Shown here piece by piece: positions 25,013 to 33,737 of a stretch of 64,000 nucleotides of DNA (positions are counted from its first letter, which is position 1; each line of letters begins with the position of its first letter). The translations under genes and the position numbers were made by a program. The notes under the pieces are model-generated. The model did not search any database. It saw nothing but the letters and a program-made list of their open reading frames with translations, and was not told the DNA's origin. This stretch comes from Flexithrix dorotheae DSM 6795 (GTDB taxonomy: Bacteria > Bacteroidota > Bacteroidia > Cytophagales > Flammeovirgaceae), in assembly GCF_000379765.1 (NCBI RefSeq), contig NZ_KB903487.1:62001-126000 (forward strand), given 5' to 3'.

Positions 25013-25049
25013 AAAAAAAGGAATTGATTTTAAAATCAATTCCTTTTTT
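25013..25049. terminator. Bidirectional terminator closing the sulfur operon
   Basis: A palindrome of 18-bp arms, 25014-25031 with 25032-25049, with A-run on the left and T-run on the right. It can terminate both the sulfur operon and the convergent PIG-L gene. Confidence 0.85.
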
Positions 25050-25073
25050 GCTTTTAGATGAAGTGTTGATTAC

Positions 25074-27608
25074 TTACTTGGCAGTTTCCAGTTTTAAGGG
25101 TTCTTTTTTTCCATATCCAATCAGGTTGGCCAATAGTCTGTAAGCTCCGGGAACTCCGGCTGGTAATTCTCTGAAAAAGGATAAACCCGTGTAAATATAA
25201 TTCCCTTCTCCATATTGAGTAACTAACAAACTGCCAGATTTAGCCTCTTCCCCAGGATCATTCATAGAAAGAATCGCTTCATATTTATTATCCCATTCAT
25301 TTGGGAAATAAAGTCCTCTTTCCTGTACCCAGCCATCAAAATCAGCTTCTGTAATTTTGTTGGGAAAATTAAGAATTTCGTGATTTGGGTTAAGCAATTT
25401 TACTTCAGCTTCCTCCACAGTTACCCTGTCACGGGAAATTTTTAATGGGTAAGGTCCTAAATCCATAGAAAGTGTACGGCTGGTGTTATATTGAACAATT
25501 ACATTTCCACCTTTTTCCACATATTCCATTAAATATTTTTGATGAAATTTCATTCGGCTATTGGTGTTATATGTCCGAACTCCGGTAATAACTGCATCAT
25601 ACTGGCTCAGGTTATCAGTGTTGATATCTTCATCGGAAAGAATATCTACTGTATAACCAATTTGTCTTAATGCTTCGGGAACTGCATCTCCAGAGCCCAT
25701 AATATAACCAATTTTTTTACCCTGAATCTGAATGTCCAGTTTGGCCAGTTTGGCTTCCGCTTTCGGAAAAATGGTTTGAACAGGAATGTGTGGATAGTCA
25801 ATGATTTTAAGGCTGTAATCTAAAATCTGGTCACCAATTTTTACCAATGCTTTTACCTTTCCTATAGATTGACCTACTGGAGGAGTTACCTGAAATGTGG
25901 TGTTTAATTCTTCAAACTTTTCTTTAAAACTAAAAGGAATTTTATCAGGAGAAACTTTCCAGCCTTTTGGCAGGTCCAAAGTCAATTCTCCTTCAATATC
26001 TTGAGTGTTTGATTTTAAAACAATATTAACAGGAAGGGCTTCCTGATTGGCAAAAATATAAACCTGTTCGGCAATATTGGCTGTAACCGGAGGAGCAATT
26101 GCAAGCGGTCTGTATTTTTCCCCATCAGCCGGGTCAACCCATCGGTACATTACCGGAGTAACTAAAGATATTTCCCTATTGATCCCTTCACTTTCAATTT
26201 CCAAATCATAAATTACTGACAAAGGTGGTTCATTTTCTGGTAAACCAATTAATTCCTGGTTTTCTACCTGAAACATACCTTTTAGAGGAGTTTCTTTGAG
26301 CCAGTAGGGTTGTGAGTAAGAGAGATTAGTGGGTATTTTAAAAGAATCCAAAACAGAAACCAGCTTATTAAACTCCAGCAGAGAATCATTTTTAATTTTG
26401 GTATATTGATAATCGATTTCCTTTAGAACAACCTTTGCTTCTGATCTTTTAATAATTCTTGCTGTCACAAATAAACTATCTCCGGGAGAAGTACTGTAAA
26501 CTTTACTGTTGGCATCTGCCCAGATTCCTGCACACTGTAAGATTAAATCTTCCAATTCCTGCTTTTTCAGGTTTACATAATGATTATCTGCAGGTAGTTT
26601 AGTTATTTCTGCATGTGCTTTTAAAAGTGTACTCAGTGAAGCAGAAGGCTTTTCAATATTATAATTGGCAATTGCCTTTTTAATAAGGGCTTTTACCTTT
26701 TCACTTCCATCTACCCTATCCCAGTTTGTGACAATTCCTTCGAATAAATCTGTGGCAGCACTATCCCCTGCCAAATGGCCTAAATATTCAATTTCACTTC
26801 CTCTTTGCTTACTTGCCCCAAAGCCCTGGCTTTTATGCATTGATCTGCTTTCTGCGGCAATCTCTCCATAGGATTTTCCCAAAAGGGTATTGTAAGCTCC
26901 TGCATCTATTTTGAGGTATTGGGAATAATCATGATTTTTCTGGGTGCGGAAAAACCACCATGAAGTATTCCATAAAATTCTTTTGGCCTGCCAGGGTGCT
27001 ACAAATTCCAATTGTTCCGGAAACCTGTTGGGATCGGCTGCTGCTGAAAAGGCTTCAAGGGCAATTTTGGCTGAGGTTGTATGGTGGCCATGTGTTTCTC
27101 CATCCCGATAAGGAGAAAATCTGGTAATGATCACATCAGGTTTAAACTTTCTGATTACCCAAACGGCATCTGCCAGTACTTTTTCTTTATCCCATATGGT
27201 AAGGGTTTCATCCGGATGTTTGGAGTATCCAAAATCATTGGCTCTGGAAAAAAACTGTTCCCCCCCATCTGTTCTTCTGGCTGCCAGTAACTCCTGAGTT
27301 CTGATCAAACCCATTTGTTCTCTTACTTCCTTACCAATTAAGTTTTGACCACCATCGCCTCTGGTTAAGGAAAGATAAGCTGTTCTCATGCCTTTTTCAT
27401 TAGCCATGTAGGTAATCATCCGGGTATTTTCATCATCCGGGTGGGCTGCTACATAAAGCACTGAACCCAATACCTGTAATTTATTTAGGGCATGTTTTAT
27501 TTCTGAAGAGTTTTTAGAGGGATCAGGGCCTGCCTGAGCTAAAATTTCAAATGGTAAAATTAAAATTGCCAACAATATGAAGGCTGATTTTATTGGTTTA
27601 TGAGACAT
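25074..27608 (-). CDS. Secreted PIG-L/LmbE-family deacetylase with C-terminal ThuA-like region
   Basis: 844 residues. A signal peptide ends near FEILAQA (residue 26). The PIG-L zinc motif AHPDDE lies at residues 55-60, and GHHTT, with zinc-binding His residues, follows near residue 175. These enzymes hydrolyse N-acetyl groups from sugars such as GlcNAc derivatives. Residues of about 300-620 contain beta-sandwich-type sequence. Residues of about 630-840 (KIGYIMGSGDAV, YDAVITGVRTYN, GGNVIVQYNTS) resemble the glutamine-amidotransferase-like ThuA fold. This large secreted form is common in Bacteroidota, but its physiological substrate is unclear. It appears to be monocistronic. Confidence 0.85.
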   Translation of the reverse strand: MSHKPIKSAFILLAILILPFEILAQAGPDPSKNSSEIKHALNKLQVLGSVLYVAAHPDDENTRMITYMANEKGMRTAYLSLTRGDGGQNLIGKEVREQMGLIRTQELLAARRTDGGEQFFSRANDFGYSKHPDETLTIWDKEKVLADAVWVIRKFKPDVIITRFSPYRDGETHGHHTTSAKIALEAFSAAADPNRFPEQLEFVAPWQAKRILWNTSWWFFRTQKNHDYSQYLKIDAGAYNTLLGKSYGEIAAESRSMHKSQGFGASKQRGSEIEYLGHLAGDSAATDLFEGIVTNWDRVDGSEKVKALIKKAIANYNIEKPSASLSTLLKAHAEITKLPADNHYVNLKKQELEDLILQCAGIWADANSKVYSTSPGDSLFVTARIIKRSEAKVVLKEIDYQYTKIKNDSLLEFNKLVSVLDSFKIPTNLSYSQPYWLKETPLKGMFQVENQELIGLPENEPPLSVIYDLEIESEGINREISLVTPVMYRWVDPADGEKYRPLAIAPPVTANIAEQVYIFANQEALPVNIVLKSNTQDIEGELTLDLPKGWKVSPDKIPFSFKEKFEELNTTFQVTPPVGQSIGKVKALVKIGDQILDYSLKIIDYPHIPVQTIFPKAEAKLAKLDIQIQGKKIGYIMGSGDAVPEALRQIGYTVDILSDEDINTDNLSQYDAVITGVRTYNTNSRMKFHQKYLMEYVEKGGNVIVQYNTSRTLSMDLGPYPLKISRDRVTVEEAEVKLLNPNHEILNFPNKITEADFDGWVQERGLYFPNEWDNKYEAILSMNDPGEEAKSGSLLVTQYGEGNYIYTGLSFFRELPAGVPGAYRLLANLIGYGKKEPLKLETAK

Positions 27609-27794
27609 GCCAGAATTAATTTGTGCTTTGAGAGAAAGTGTTTGACAAATAAAAAAGTTTGAATATTATTCTCAACAAAAATGGAAAATGGAATCCTTAA
27701 TATCTATTGGATTTTTATGAATTAACAATTTCCAGGGTGAAAAGGTCTGAATTTTTTTCTTTTTGATAGTAAGTGGAAGTAATGAGCAGATAGA

Positions 27795-27828
27795 AGGGAA
27801 AATAGTGGCAAGCGAACTTACCACTATT
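27795..27828 (-). terminator. Terminator downstream of the DUF2911 gene
   Basis: Stem AATAGTGG (27801-27808) with CCACTATT (27821-27828), with an inner AAG/CTT pairing around a CGAA loop. On the minus strand it is followed by a short T-rich stretch, 17 bp after the stop codon. Confidence 0.6.
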
Positions 27829-27844
27829 ATAAAATTGGAATTTC

Positions 27845-28453
27845 TTATTTCAAGGAATTTTTCATGCTCTCAATAATACCCTCTGGATTTGTATCTACAT
27901 CAAAAGATACCATAGTTTTATCCCAGGCCATAGAAACTTTTCCTGTTTTGTTATCTCCTGCAGAAATTACATAAACTAATCTTTCCACTGCATCAGAAAG
28001 TTGTTTTGGAGTAGCACTTAATTTTACAGCAGCTTCCGATTCTAATTTAGCTTCATCTACATTTCCCTGATTGAAGTAGGTGAAAATGCTTTTTCCATCA
28101 CCGTGTAAGTAGATTGTCCAGTCTCCACTTTCCATAGGTTTGATTGAAATAGCATATGAACCCGCATTAAGTTCTTTTCCTCCTACTTTTACAGCGGTAC
28201 TGAAAGTAATTTTTGTAGGCTGGTTTGCTCCTGCTCTCCAGGTAGTGCCAAATTTTTGTAATTCACCAAAAACCTTTCTCCCTTTTACTCCAGGCGAAGA
28301 ATATTCCACCGTGATGTTGGTAAGTCCAACCTTTTGAGTTACACTGGCAGCAGGGCTTGGCTGAGGCATTTGAATTTGTGCGAATAGTTCAGCACTGCAA
28401 AGTCCTAATGTAAAAATGGCGATAAAAATGGGTAGAAATTTGTGTGTTTTCAT
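27845..28453 (-). CDS. DUF2911-family exported protein
   Basis: 202 residues from ATG 28453, chosen because it starts a clean signal peptide (MKTHKFLPIFIAIFTLGLCS, cleaved near ELFAQ); the longer reading to 28570 adds 39 hydrophobic, non-conserved residues. The mature part carries the DUF2911 pattern: SPAASVTQKVGLTNITVEYSSPG, KFGTTWRAGANQPTKI, and LNAGSYAISIKP. DUF2911 proteins are beta-sandwich envelope proteins of unknown function, frequent in Bacteroidota. Nothing in the neighbourhood suggests a role. Confidence 0.85.
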   Translation of the reverse strand: MKTHKFLPIFIAIFTLGLCSAELFAQIQMPQPSPAASVTQKVGLTNITVEYSSPGVKGRKVFGELQKFGTTWRAGANQPTKITFSTAVKVGGKELNAGSYAISIKPMESGDWTIYLHGDGKSIFTYFNQGNVDEAKLESEAAVKLSATPKQLSDAVERLVYVISAGDNKTGKVSMAWDKTMVSFDVDTNPEGIIESMKNSLK

Positions 28454-28664
28454 TTTAAAAAATTTTAGTAAAAAAATAAAATCGATAATGTGTTTGTAAA
28501 AGTCAAGTTGGTAAAAAAGCTCCATCAGTCCTGCATCAACTACTTGATAAAGAGATGGATTCCCTCGCAATTAATATGATTGAGGAAATTCAATTTACTA
28601 AAAATTTGACGCGTCACAAACTTACATTTTAAAGCAATGAAAATTTGTTAAAGAAATGTTAAAT

Positions 28665-29447
28665 TCAATTGATTTCAGGGTGAAAGGAAACTAAAACCGG
28701 GCTATTGACAGTCATGCCCAGTAAATTACTGGCATTTCCCTGGTTGATGGCAATTTCAAGATAGCCTAAACTGTTGAAAATAACTACACAGTCCCCAAAC
28801 TCTACCACAGAATAATGGTGAGTGATTTTTCTGATGGATTCATACTCAAATTCAACTTCATACCGTCTTTCTTTTCTGATTTTCTGAAAAGTATCTAAGT
28901 CAATATTGGTAATGAGATTGCCATTAAAATCCACATAAATTACCTTCCCTTTAATCTGATTTTTATTTACCGAAACACTTCCCAAAGTTCTCTTCTGAAA
29001 ATAAGAAATTGGCTCACCAAACTCTTCGGGAGTATGTCCGCTAAGTAATCGAACTACGATATTGGCATAAATCGATTTGGCAGGAAATGATTTTATCCAA
29101 TTGTCGGGCTTGAAAAGGTTAATAATAATTTCGGGCTCTTCTTCGGTAATTAAGCTGAATATACCGTTATCAGGACCTATAAAATAGTGGCCGTTTATTT
29201 TTACCAATAAATGCTGGTTTTGAAAACTATCCGTAGTCCCTATAGCCACCAGGTGAATAGTGCCTTCAGGGAAGTCCTGGTAAACAGCTTTTAAATTAAA
29301 TCCGGCATAAGCAATATTACCACAGTCCGTAGAGTGAGAAATATCAATAATCTGCTGGTTGGGGAAATGGCATAGGATGGCTGCTTTTACGGAAGCAACG
29401 TAAAAATCAGTATTACCAAAATCGGATATGAATGTAATTATGGGCAT
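28665..29447 (-). CDS. SAM hydroxide adenosyltransferase (DUF62 family)
   Basis: 260 residues. The family N-terminus ITFISDFGNTDFYVASVKA and the segment FIGPDNGIFSLI are diagnostic, and the C-terminal beta domain contains VNKNQIKGKVIYVDFNGNLITN. Characterised members hydrolyse S-adenosylmethionine to adenosine and methionine using an activated water; others are fluorinases or chlorinases, but the common bacterial form is the hydrolase. It may limit SAM excess. The gene is monocistronic and has no physical link to the sulfur operon, only a thematic one. Confidence 0.88.
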   Translation of the reverse strand: MPIITFISDFGNTDFYVASVKAAILCHFPNQQIIDISHSTDCGNIAYAGFNLKAVYQDFPEGTIHLVAIGTTDSFQNQHLLVKINGHYFIGPDNGIFSLITEEEPEIIINLFKPDNWIKSFPAKSIYANIVVRLLSGHTPEEFGEPISYFQKRTLGSVSVNKNQIKGKVIYVDFNGNLITNIDLDTFQKIRKERRYEVEFEYESIRKITHHYSVVEFGDCVVIFNSLGYLEIAINQGNASNLLGMTVNSPVLVSFHPEIN

Positions 29448-29924
29448 TTATTAATATTATTTTGCCTTATCCTCTTAAATGTGAATTAAATTACCAACTA
29501 AAAATTCATAAAAAATAGAAATCAAAGGGTAGCGGTTTGCTGCCAGAAATTTTTTCAAAAAGCTAAATTAGAAATAAATCTAATTTCAATCATCCTAAAA
29601 AATCAAGAAAAAAAGATTTGGATTCTAACATGTTTTTATACCTGTTTTTTAGGGAATTTCGCATTATTCCTAAAGCATGATTCCCTTTTTATAATATTAA
29701 AACGAGCCTTTCATTTAGTATTATTCCTTCTAAATAAAGATTATTTGCAGCACAGAATTCTGAAATTAAGTAGCCTAATATAAAGCTAATGAACCTTTTA
29801 AATTAAAATGAATCTATACAAGGAATCTTTTTGTTTAATAGAGTAAAGATTTCGTTAAATTTACTGTAAATATTAAATCGGCTTCTTTTTCTAAATTGAA
29901 GCCTTAAGATTAAAGCCAGAAATT
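29448..29924. other. Intergenic region with two hairpins and no gene seen
   Basis: 477 bp of AT-rich sequence between the divergently transcribed SAM hydrolase and coiled-coil genes. A hairpin AGGGAAT/ATTCCCT (29651-29657 with 29680-29686) followed by Ts has terminator form but no gene upstream on that strand. A hairpin GGCTTC/GAAGCC (29880-29885 with 29898-29903) sits about 20 bp before the ATG at 29925 and may affect its translation. Confidence 0.4.
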
Positions 29925-30266
29925 ATGAAGCAGAATGATGATAAATTAGAATCACTGATAAATGAATTTATTAAGGAAATGATGTCCAGAGGATTTAATA
30001 AATTCAGGCAAGCGAATAATGGCAGAAATCCGGGGATGGATGATCTGTTCGATATGTTCAACAAATTCAAACAAAAATTTGAATGGGATAACTCAGAGGA
30101 AGTTGTGCCTACAAAAGAAGAGGATAAAAAAGATGACTTTTCTAAGGATTTGGAAATAAAATACCTGAAGGAACAGGTAGAAACCCTTAAAGAACAACTT
30201 AAGGATAAGGATAAAATCATAAAAATGCTTAAAGATAAAAAAGCTAAAAGTAAGGTAACTGACTGA
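29925..30266 (+). CDS. Hypothetical coiled-coil protein
   Basis: 113 residues, not recognised. The N-terminal 50 residues are polar helical sequence containing GMDDLFDMFNKFKQKF. The C-terminal third (LEIKYLKEQVETLKEQLKD onward) has a clear heptad pattern and is very Lys-rich, so a coiled coil is likely. There is no signal peptide. It may be a small structural or adaptor protein. It converges on guaD with only 9 bp between the stops. The antisense frame over it is open but hydrophobic and Ser/Leu-biased, as expected of a shadow. Confidence 0.6.
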   Translation: MKQNDDKLESLINEFIKEMMSRGFNKFRQANNGRNPGMDDLFDMFNKFKQKFEWDNSEEVVPTKEEDKKDDFSKDLEIKYLKEQVETLKEQLKDKDKIIKMLKDKKAKSKVTD

Positions 30267-30275
30267 TTTAGTTTT

Positions 30276-30755
30276 TCAATAAAGCTTTTTATCAGGTTTA
30301 TTTCTCCAGGCCAGAAAGGTTTCCAGCCCTTCATGTCTGGAGATTTGTTTTGTAGGGATTTTTCTATCTTCCCATTTTAAATCTAATTCCCTGTAAATAA
30401 AGGAATCGTCAAAGCCATTTTCTGAAGCATCTTCTTTCGTGCAGGCATAAAATAACTGATCCGGCCTGGCCCAATAAATGGCCCCCAGACACATCGGGCA
30501 GGGTTCACAGGACGTATAAAGGATGCATCCATCTAGTTGAAAAGTATTAAGTTTTTTGCATGCATCCCGAATGGCGACCACTTCTGCATGGGCAGTCGGA
30601 TCATTGGTGGAAGTCACCTGATTATTTCCTTTTCCCACAATTTTTCCGTCTTTTACTACAATGGCTCCAAAGGGCCCGCCTTTTCCCGATCGAACACCAT
30701 CTACCGCAAGGTCTATGGCCATTTGCATGAATTTTTCATGGATTGATTTTTCCAT
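30276..30755 (-). CDS. guaD: Guanine deaminase-type nucleoside deaminase
   Basis: 159 residues. The zinc motif HAEVVAIRDAC and CEPCPMCLGAIYWARP is that of the cytidine-deaminase fold, and GFDDSFIYREL plus the tail FLAWRNKPDKKLY match the Bacillus GuaD type rather than the tRNA deaminase TadA, which lacks this tail. The enzyme converts guanine to xanthine and ammonia. It is the last gene of a minus-strand unit after folA, with 5 bp between them. Deamination of related bases is possible. Confidence 0.88.
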   Translation of the reverse strand: MEKSIHEKFMQMAIDLAVDGVRSGKGGPFGAIVVKDGKIVGKGNNQVTSTNDPTAHAEVVAIRDACKKLNTFQLDGCILYTSCEPCPMCLGAIYWARPDQLFYACTKEDASENGFDDSFIYRELDLKWEDRKIPTKQISRHEGLETFLAWRNKPDKKLY

Positions 30756-30760
30756 TCCAC

Positions 30761-31246
30761 TTATTTTCTTTCGTAAATCAAAAATGAAAAACTGTACTCA
30801 TTTTTTTCATCAGCCTCAATTTTTCTTTCGGAAATCATTTTCCATAATTCAGGCTTTATTTCAGGAAAACTTGTATCTCCTTCTATTACTGTATGTACTC
30901 TGGTGATGTAAAGTTTATCGGCTATTTCCATTCCCATTTTATAAATTTCTCCTCCACCGGTAATAAAAACTTCTTCATTTTCTTCTGGTAGTTTTAAAGC
31001 TTCTTCCAGGCCTGAGGTTACCTCAAAATTTTCCTTTTGGTAGTTTCCCTTTCTGGTTATTAAAATATTTCTTTTCTTGGAAAAAAACATATCAGGAGAT
31101 TCAGCAGTTTTTCTTCCCATGATGATGGTTTTGTCCTGTATAGTATTTTTATAATATGCTGTGTCGGTAGGAAGATTCCAGGCTAGTTTGTTGTCCTGGC
31201 CAATTATATTATTTTCGGAGACTGCAGCAATCATTGAAATAATCAT
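30761..31246 (-). CDS. folA: Dihydrofolate reductase
   Basis: 161 residues, normal length. MIISMIAAVSENNIIGQDNK at the N-terminus, LAWNLPTD with the catalytic acidic residue, IIMGRKT for NADPH binding, and FITGGGEIYK are the standard DHFR motifs. It reduces dihydrofolate to tetrahydrofolate with NADPH. It is co-directional with and only 18 bp behind the FGE-like gene, and 5 bp ahead of guaD, so the three are probably one operon. folP is elsewhere in this window (42.3 kb), so folate genes are dispersed. Confidence 0.95.
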   Translation of the reverse strand: MIISMIAAVSENNIIGQDNKLAWNLPTDTAYYKNTIQDKTIIMGRKTAESPDMFFSKKRNILITRKGNYQKENFEVTSGLEEALKLPEENEEVFITGGGEIYKMGMEIADKLYITRVHTVIEGDTSFPEIKPELWKMISERKIEADEKNEYSFSFLIYERK

Positions 31247-31264
31247 GATTTTTCAGTTGGAGGG

Positions 31265-33139
31265 CTATAATTCTAAAATCCAGATGTTATCGTACAACTC
31301 ACTAAAGCTTCTTTGAGCAGATTGCGCTTCATCCAATGAAGAATAATGTGCAATTGATAAATTATATTCCTGATTTACATTAATCAATTCAGATCCAACA
31401 AATCCAAAGTTGATTAATTTACCCAAAGAAGTTTTTGCTTTGTCATTGTTCTCAAAAGAATCAACAATTAAAAAGTATTTTGTGTTTGCCTCTGGTCTTT
31501 TGTTGGCCAGCTTTGGTTCAGCTTTTTTCACAGGAACTTTGGCTTTTAGAGGTGCTCTTGGGGTATAACTGTTCCAGTTGGTGTAAACAAGCTTTCCGAA
31601 GTTTCTTTCCGGGAAATCGGCTCCAACAGGCATGCCTGCCAAATCGAAATAAATTTTTGGGAAAACATAAAACCATCGTTTATTTTCTTTTCCTAAATAA
31701 TTAAGCTGAAAGTCGTATAAATCTGATTTGCCTGCTGCTTTTATTTGTTCTTTTTGAATGAATTTGCAAAAAGCGGTAAAATTTGCCCTTAAATCACTGT
31801 ATTGCTTATTTCGATCAAAATGATTTGGTAAAACTGAATAATAACTATCCTTTGGAACGGGTTTTTCCTTCCACCTGAAATGCAGGGGATTATTAAACCA
31901 GCGAGGCAATCCGGCACTTGCAAAGCCACTTTCCGAAGCTAAAACTGCAGTGAGAAAAATGGGATTAACCTTATTGTTTAGCGCAACTTCAATAATCAAA
32001 TCAGCTAATTCCTTTGGAGAAAGCACTTTTTGTTTACCTACGTTTTCACTAAAATAAAGGCAATTGGGATAATTTTCCTTTATAAAAACTTCAAGCTTTT
32101 TGTTGAACTTATCATCGAATCTTTTAAAGTCCACATTCTTAAAATCAGTAATCTGGTAATTTGGTGTATAAAATTGGTGGGGGACATCCAAATCGATATT
32201 GGTTTTTCCCCGTGAGACTACCATAGGCAGGGAAATAGGTCTCACACACCTAAAGCCTATATCAAAATTAAAATTACCTGGGGTGGAATGGCTTTTAGAA
32301 GCCACCCGAAGAAATTTTTTGGAAGGGCTCCCATACGAACCTCCTTTCAGAACCTTGGAGAAATGTGGCTTTTCCCTTGCCGATTTTTTTCTGTTACTGA
32401 TTTTAACTTTTCCTTCTTCATACCAGTCATCTGTCCATTCCCACACATTTCCGCTCATACCAAGCAACCCAAAATCATTTTCATATTGAGATGACACATC
32501 AGCGAGATAAACCCAGTTACCAATTTCATTTCCTTTTTCATTATCGAAATTGGCAAAAGTATTTTTAAAGGAATTCCCCCAAGGGTAATAATGCTTTTCA
32601 TGCCCGCCACAAGCGGCATATTCAAACTCGATTTCGCTTGGAAGCCTGTAACCATTGGAAAGTGGGGCAATTACCCATTTTTGCTGGCCCCAGCTATCTT
32701 TATCCATTACCTGAATGTAAGCAGGCGAAAGTCCTTCTGCTTTGCTTCTCCAATTACAATAGTCCACAGCCTGATACCAGCTAATTCCTGTTACCGGATT
32801 ATTTTTATCCTGAAATTCAGTTTCTTCCCAATAGGCGGTAGGCAATCCTCCGGCTTTCAGATATTCTTCAAATTCCTGATTGGTGACAGGCGTTTTATCC
32901 ATATAAAAGGCCGAAACCCAAACTTTTTGATAATTCCCGGATGGGTCAATATAGGCAGGTCTGTGTTTTAAGGTGAGCTTTCCTCCAGGCACCAGTACCA
33001 TTTCTTTTACTCCCTTAATGTCATTTGGTAATAATAATTCCAGTATCCCAATCCTTTTATTGATTAGGACGGCCAGGGTAAGAATGATTAAAAATATACC
33101 CCCTACAGTCGCGTGAATTATTAACCTTAAAGGTTTCAT
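31265..33139 (-). CDS. Membrane-anchored FGE-like protein with glucosaminidase-like and SPOR domains
   Basis: 624 residues. An N-terminal hydrophobic segment (residues of about 8-27) anchors the protein. Residues of about 45-300 form a formylglycine-generating-enzyme/SUMF1-type fold (MDKTPVTNQEFEEYL, GYRLPSEIEFEYAACGG, GMSGNVWEWTDDWY, GFRCVRP). The region GGSYGSPSKKFLRVA lacks the Cys residues of catalytic FGE, so it is probably structural, as in GldJ/GldK. Residues of about 375-535 look like a Bax/glucosaminidase-type lytic domain (FLTAVLASESGFASAGLP). Residues of about 555-624 are a SPOR domain (YFLIVDSFENNDKAK), which binds denuded peptidoglycan. The role is likely in envelope remodelling. 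It heads an operon with folA and guaD. Confidence 0.75.
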   Translation of the reverse strand: MKPLRLIIHATVGGIFLIILTLAVLINKRIGILELLLPNDIKGVKEMVLVPGGKLTLKHRPAYIDPSGNYQKVWVSAFYMDKTPVTNQEFEEYLKAGGLPTAYWEETEFQDKNNPVTGISWYQAVDYCNWRSKAEGLSPAYIQVMDKDSWGQQKWVIAPLSNGYRLPSEIEFEYAACGGHEKHYYPWGNSFKNTFANFDNEKGNEIGNWVYLADVSSQYENDFGLLGMSGNVWEWTDDWYEEGKVKISNRKKSAREKPHFSKVLKGGSYGSPSKKFLRVASKSHSTPGNFNFDIGFRCVRPISLPMVVSRGKTNIDLDVPHQFYTPNYQITDFKNVDFKRFDDKFNKKLEVFIKENYPNCLYFSENVGKQKVLSPKELADLIIEVALNNKVNPIFLTAVLASESGFASAGLPRWFNNPLHFRWKEKPVPKDSYYSVLPNHFDRNKQYSDLRANFTAFCKFIQKEQIKAAGKSDLYDFQLNYLGKENKRWFYVFPKIYFDLAGMPVGADFPERNFGKLVYTNWNSYTPRAPLKAKVPVKKAEPKLANKRPEANTKYFLIVDSFENNDKAKTSLGKLINFGFVGSELINVNQEYNLSIAHYSSLDEAQSAQRSFSELYDNIWILEL

Positions 33140-33737
33140 TTAGTTAGAAAATCTGTTAGGTCTTTTTGGTGCTGTCAAGTAATATGATAGTTATACTATT
33201 TGTTTTGAGGATTCGGTGTTGTTGTTAATTAAAAAAGTACTCTTTAGCAGCCGTTGAAAAAATCCTGGAATTTACTAATAATATTTGTTTATTAAATGGC
33301 AAATTCAAATATAGTTTGGCGCAAACTTTAAACCAAGTATGCCAAAATTCTAAATTGTTTTTCCAGAAAAGTCTAAAAACAATAAAAGACAGAAGAAGGC
33401 TTAATTGGTTAAAAGAAAAGACGTGAAATTTATCTCTAAAAAATCAATGTACCGTACCCTTTCAGGCAATTCAGAAGTAAAATTATTAACAAATTAATTA
33501 TTTTATATCATATACTCAAATTCTTCTCTAACTTTGCCGATCCCATGTTTTTTCCCAATAAATGCCCTTGCAAAATATTGGGAATTGGTAGTTGATAATA
33601 TTAGAAGTTGAATTAAGACATTTTTGTTTCCTGAAACTTCTAAATTGTTGAGATAAAATACACAAAAAAGGATTTTGTCGGAAATAATGGAGAAAGTCCA
33701 TTTATATAGACAGGTTGGTGGAAAAATTTTTAAAAAG
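33140..33737. other. Long intergenic region upstream of lysS
   Basis: About 600 bp without a credible gene, between divergent genes. It includes a consensus -7 box TAACTTTG (33529-33536) and a hairpin TTCCCAATA/TATTGGGAA (33552-33560 with 33576-33584) that would lie near the 5' end of a roughly 195-nt lysS leader. No terminator, T-box or leader peptide is visible. Confidence 0.4.
33529..33536 (+). promoter_or_regulatory. Consensus -7 element TAACTTTG, candidate lysS promoter
   Basis: Exact match to TAnnTTTG. No TTTG -33 box is found at the expected distance. The predicted start near 33543 is about 195 nt before lysS. Confidence 0.35.

Noticed and set aside
29891-30334. 147-codon minus-strand ORF over the coiled-coil gene and guaD end
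   Set aside because: It is the complement of a Lys-rich coiled-coil gene, overlaps the end of guaD, and has Ser/Leu/Phe bias typical of a shadow.
31265-33139. Active formylglycine-generating enzyme
   Set aside because: The catalytic Cys residues of FGE are absent in the matching segment, and no sulfatase is nearby.
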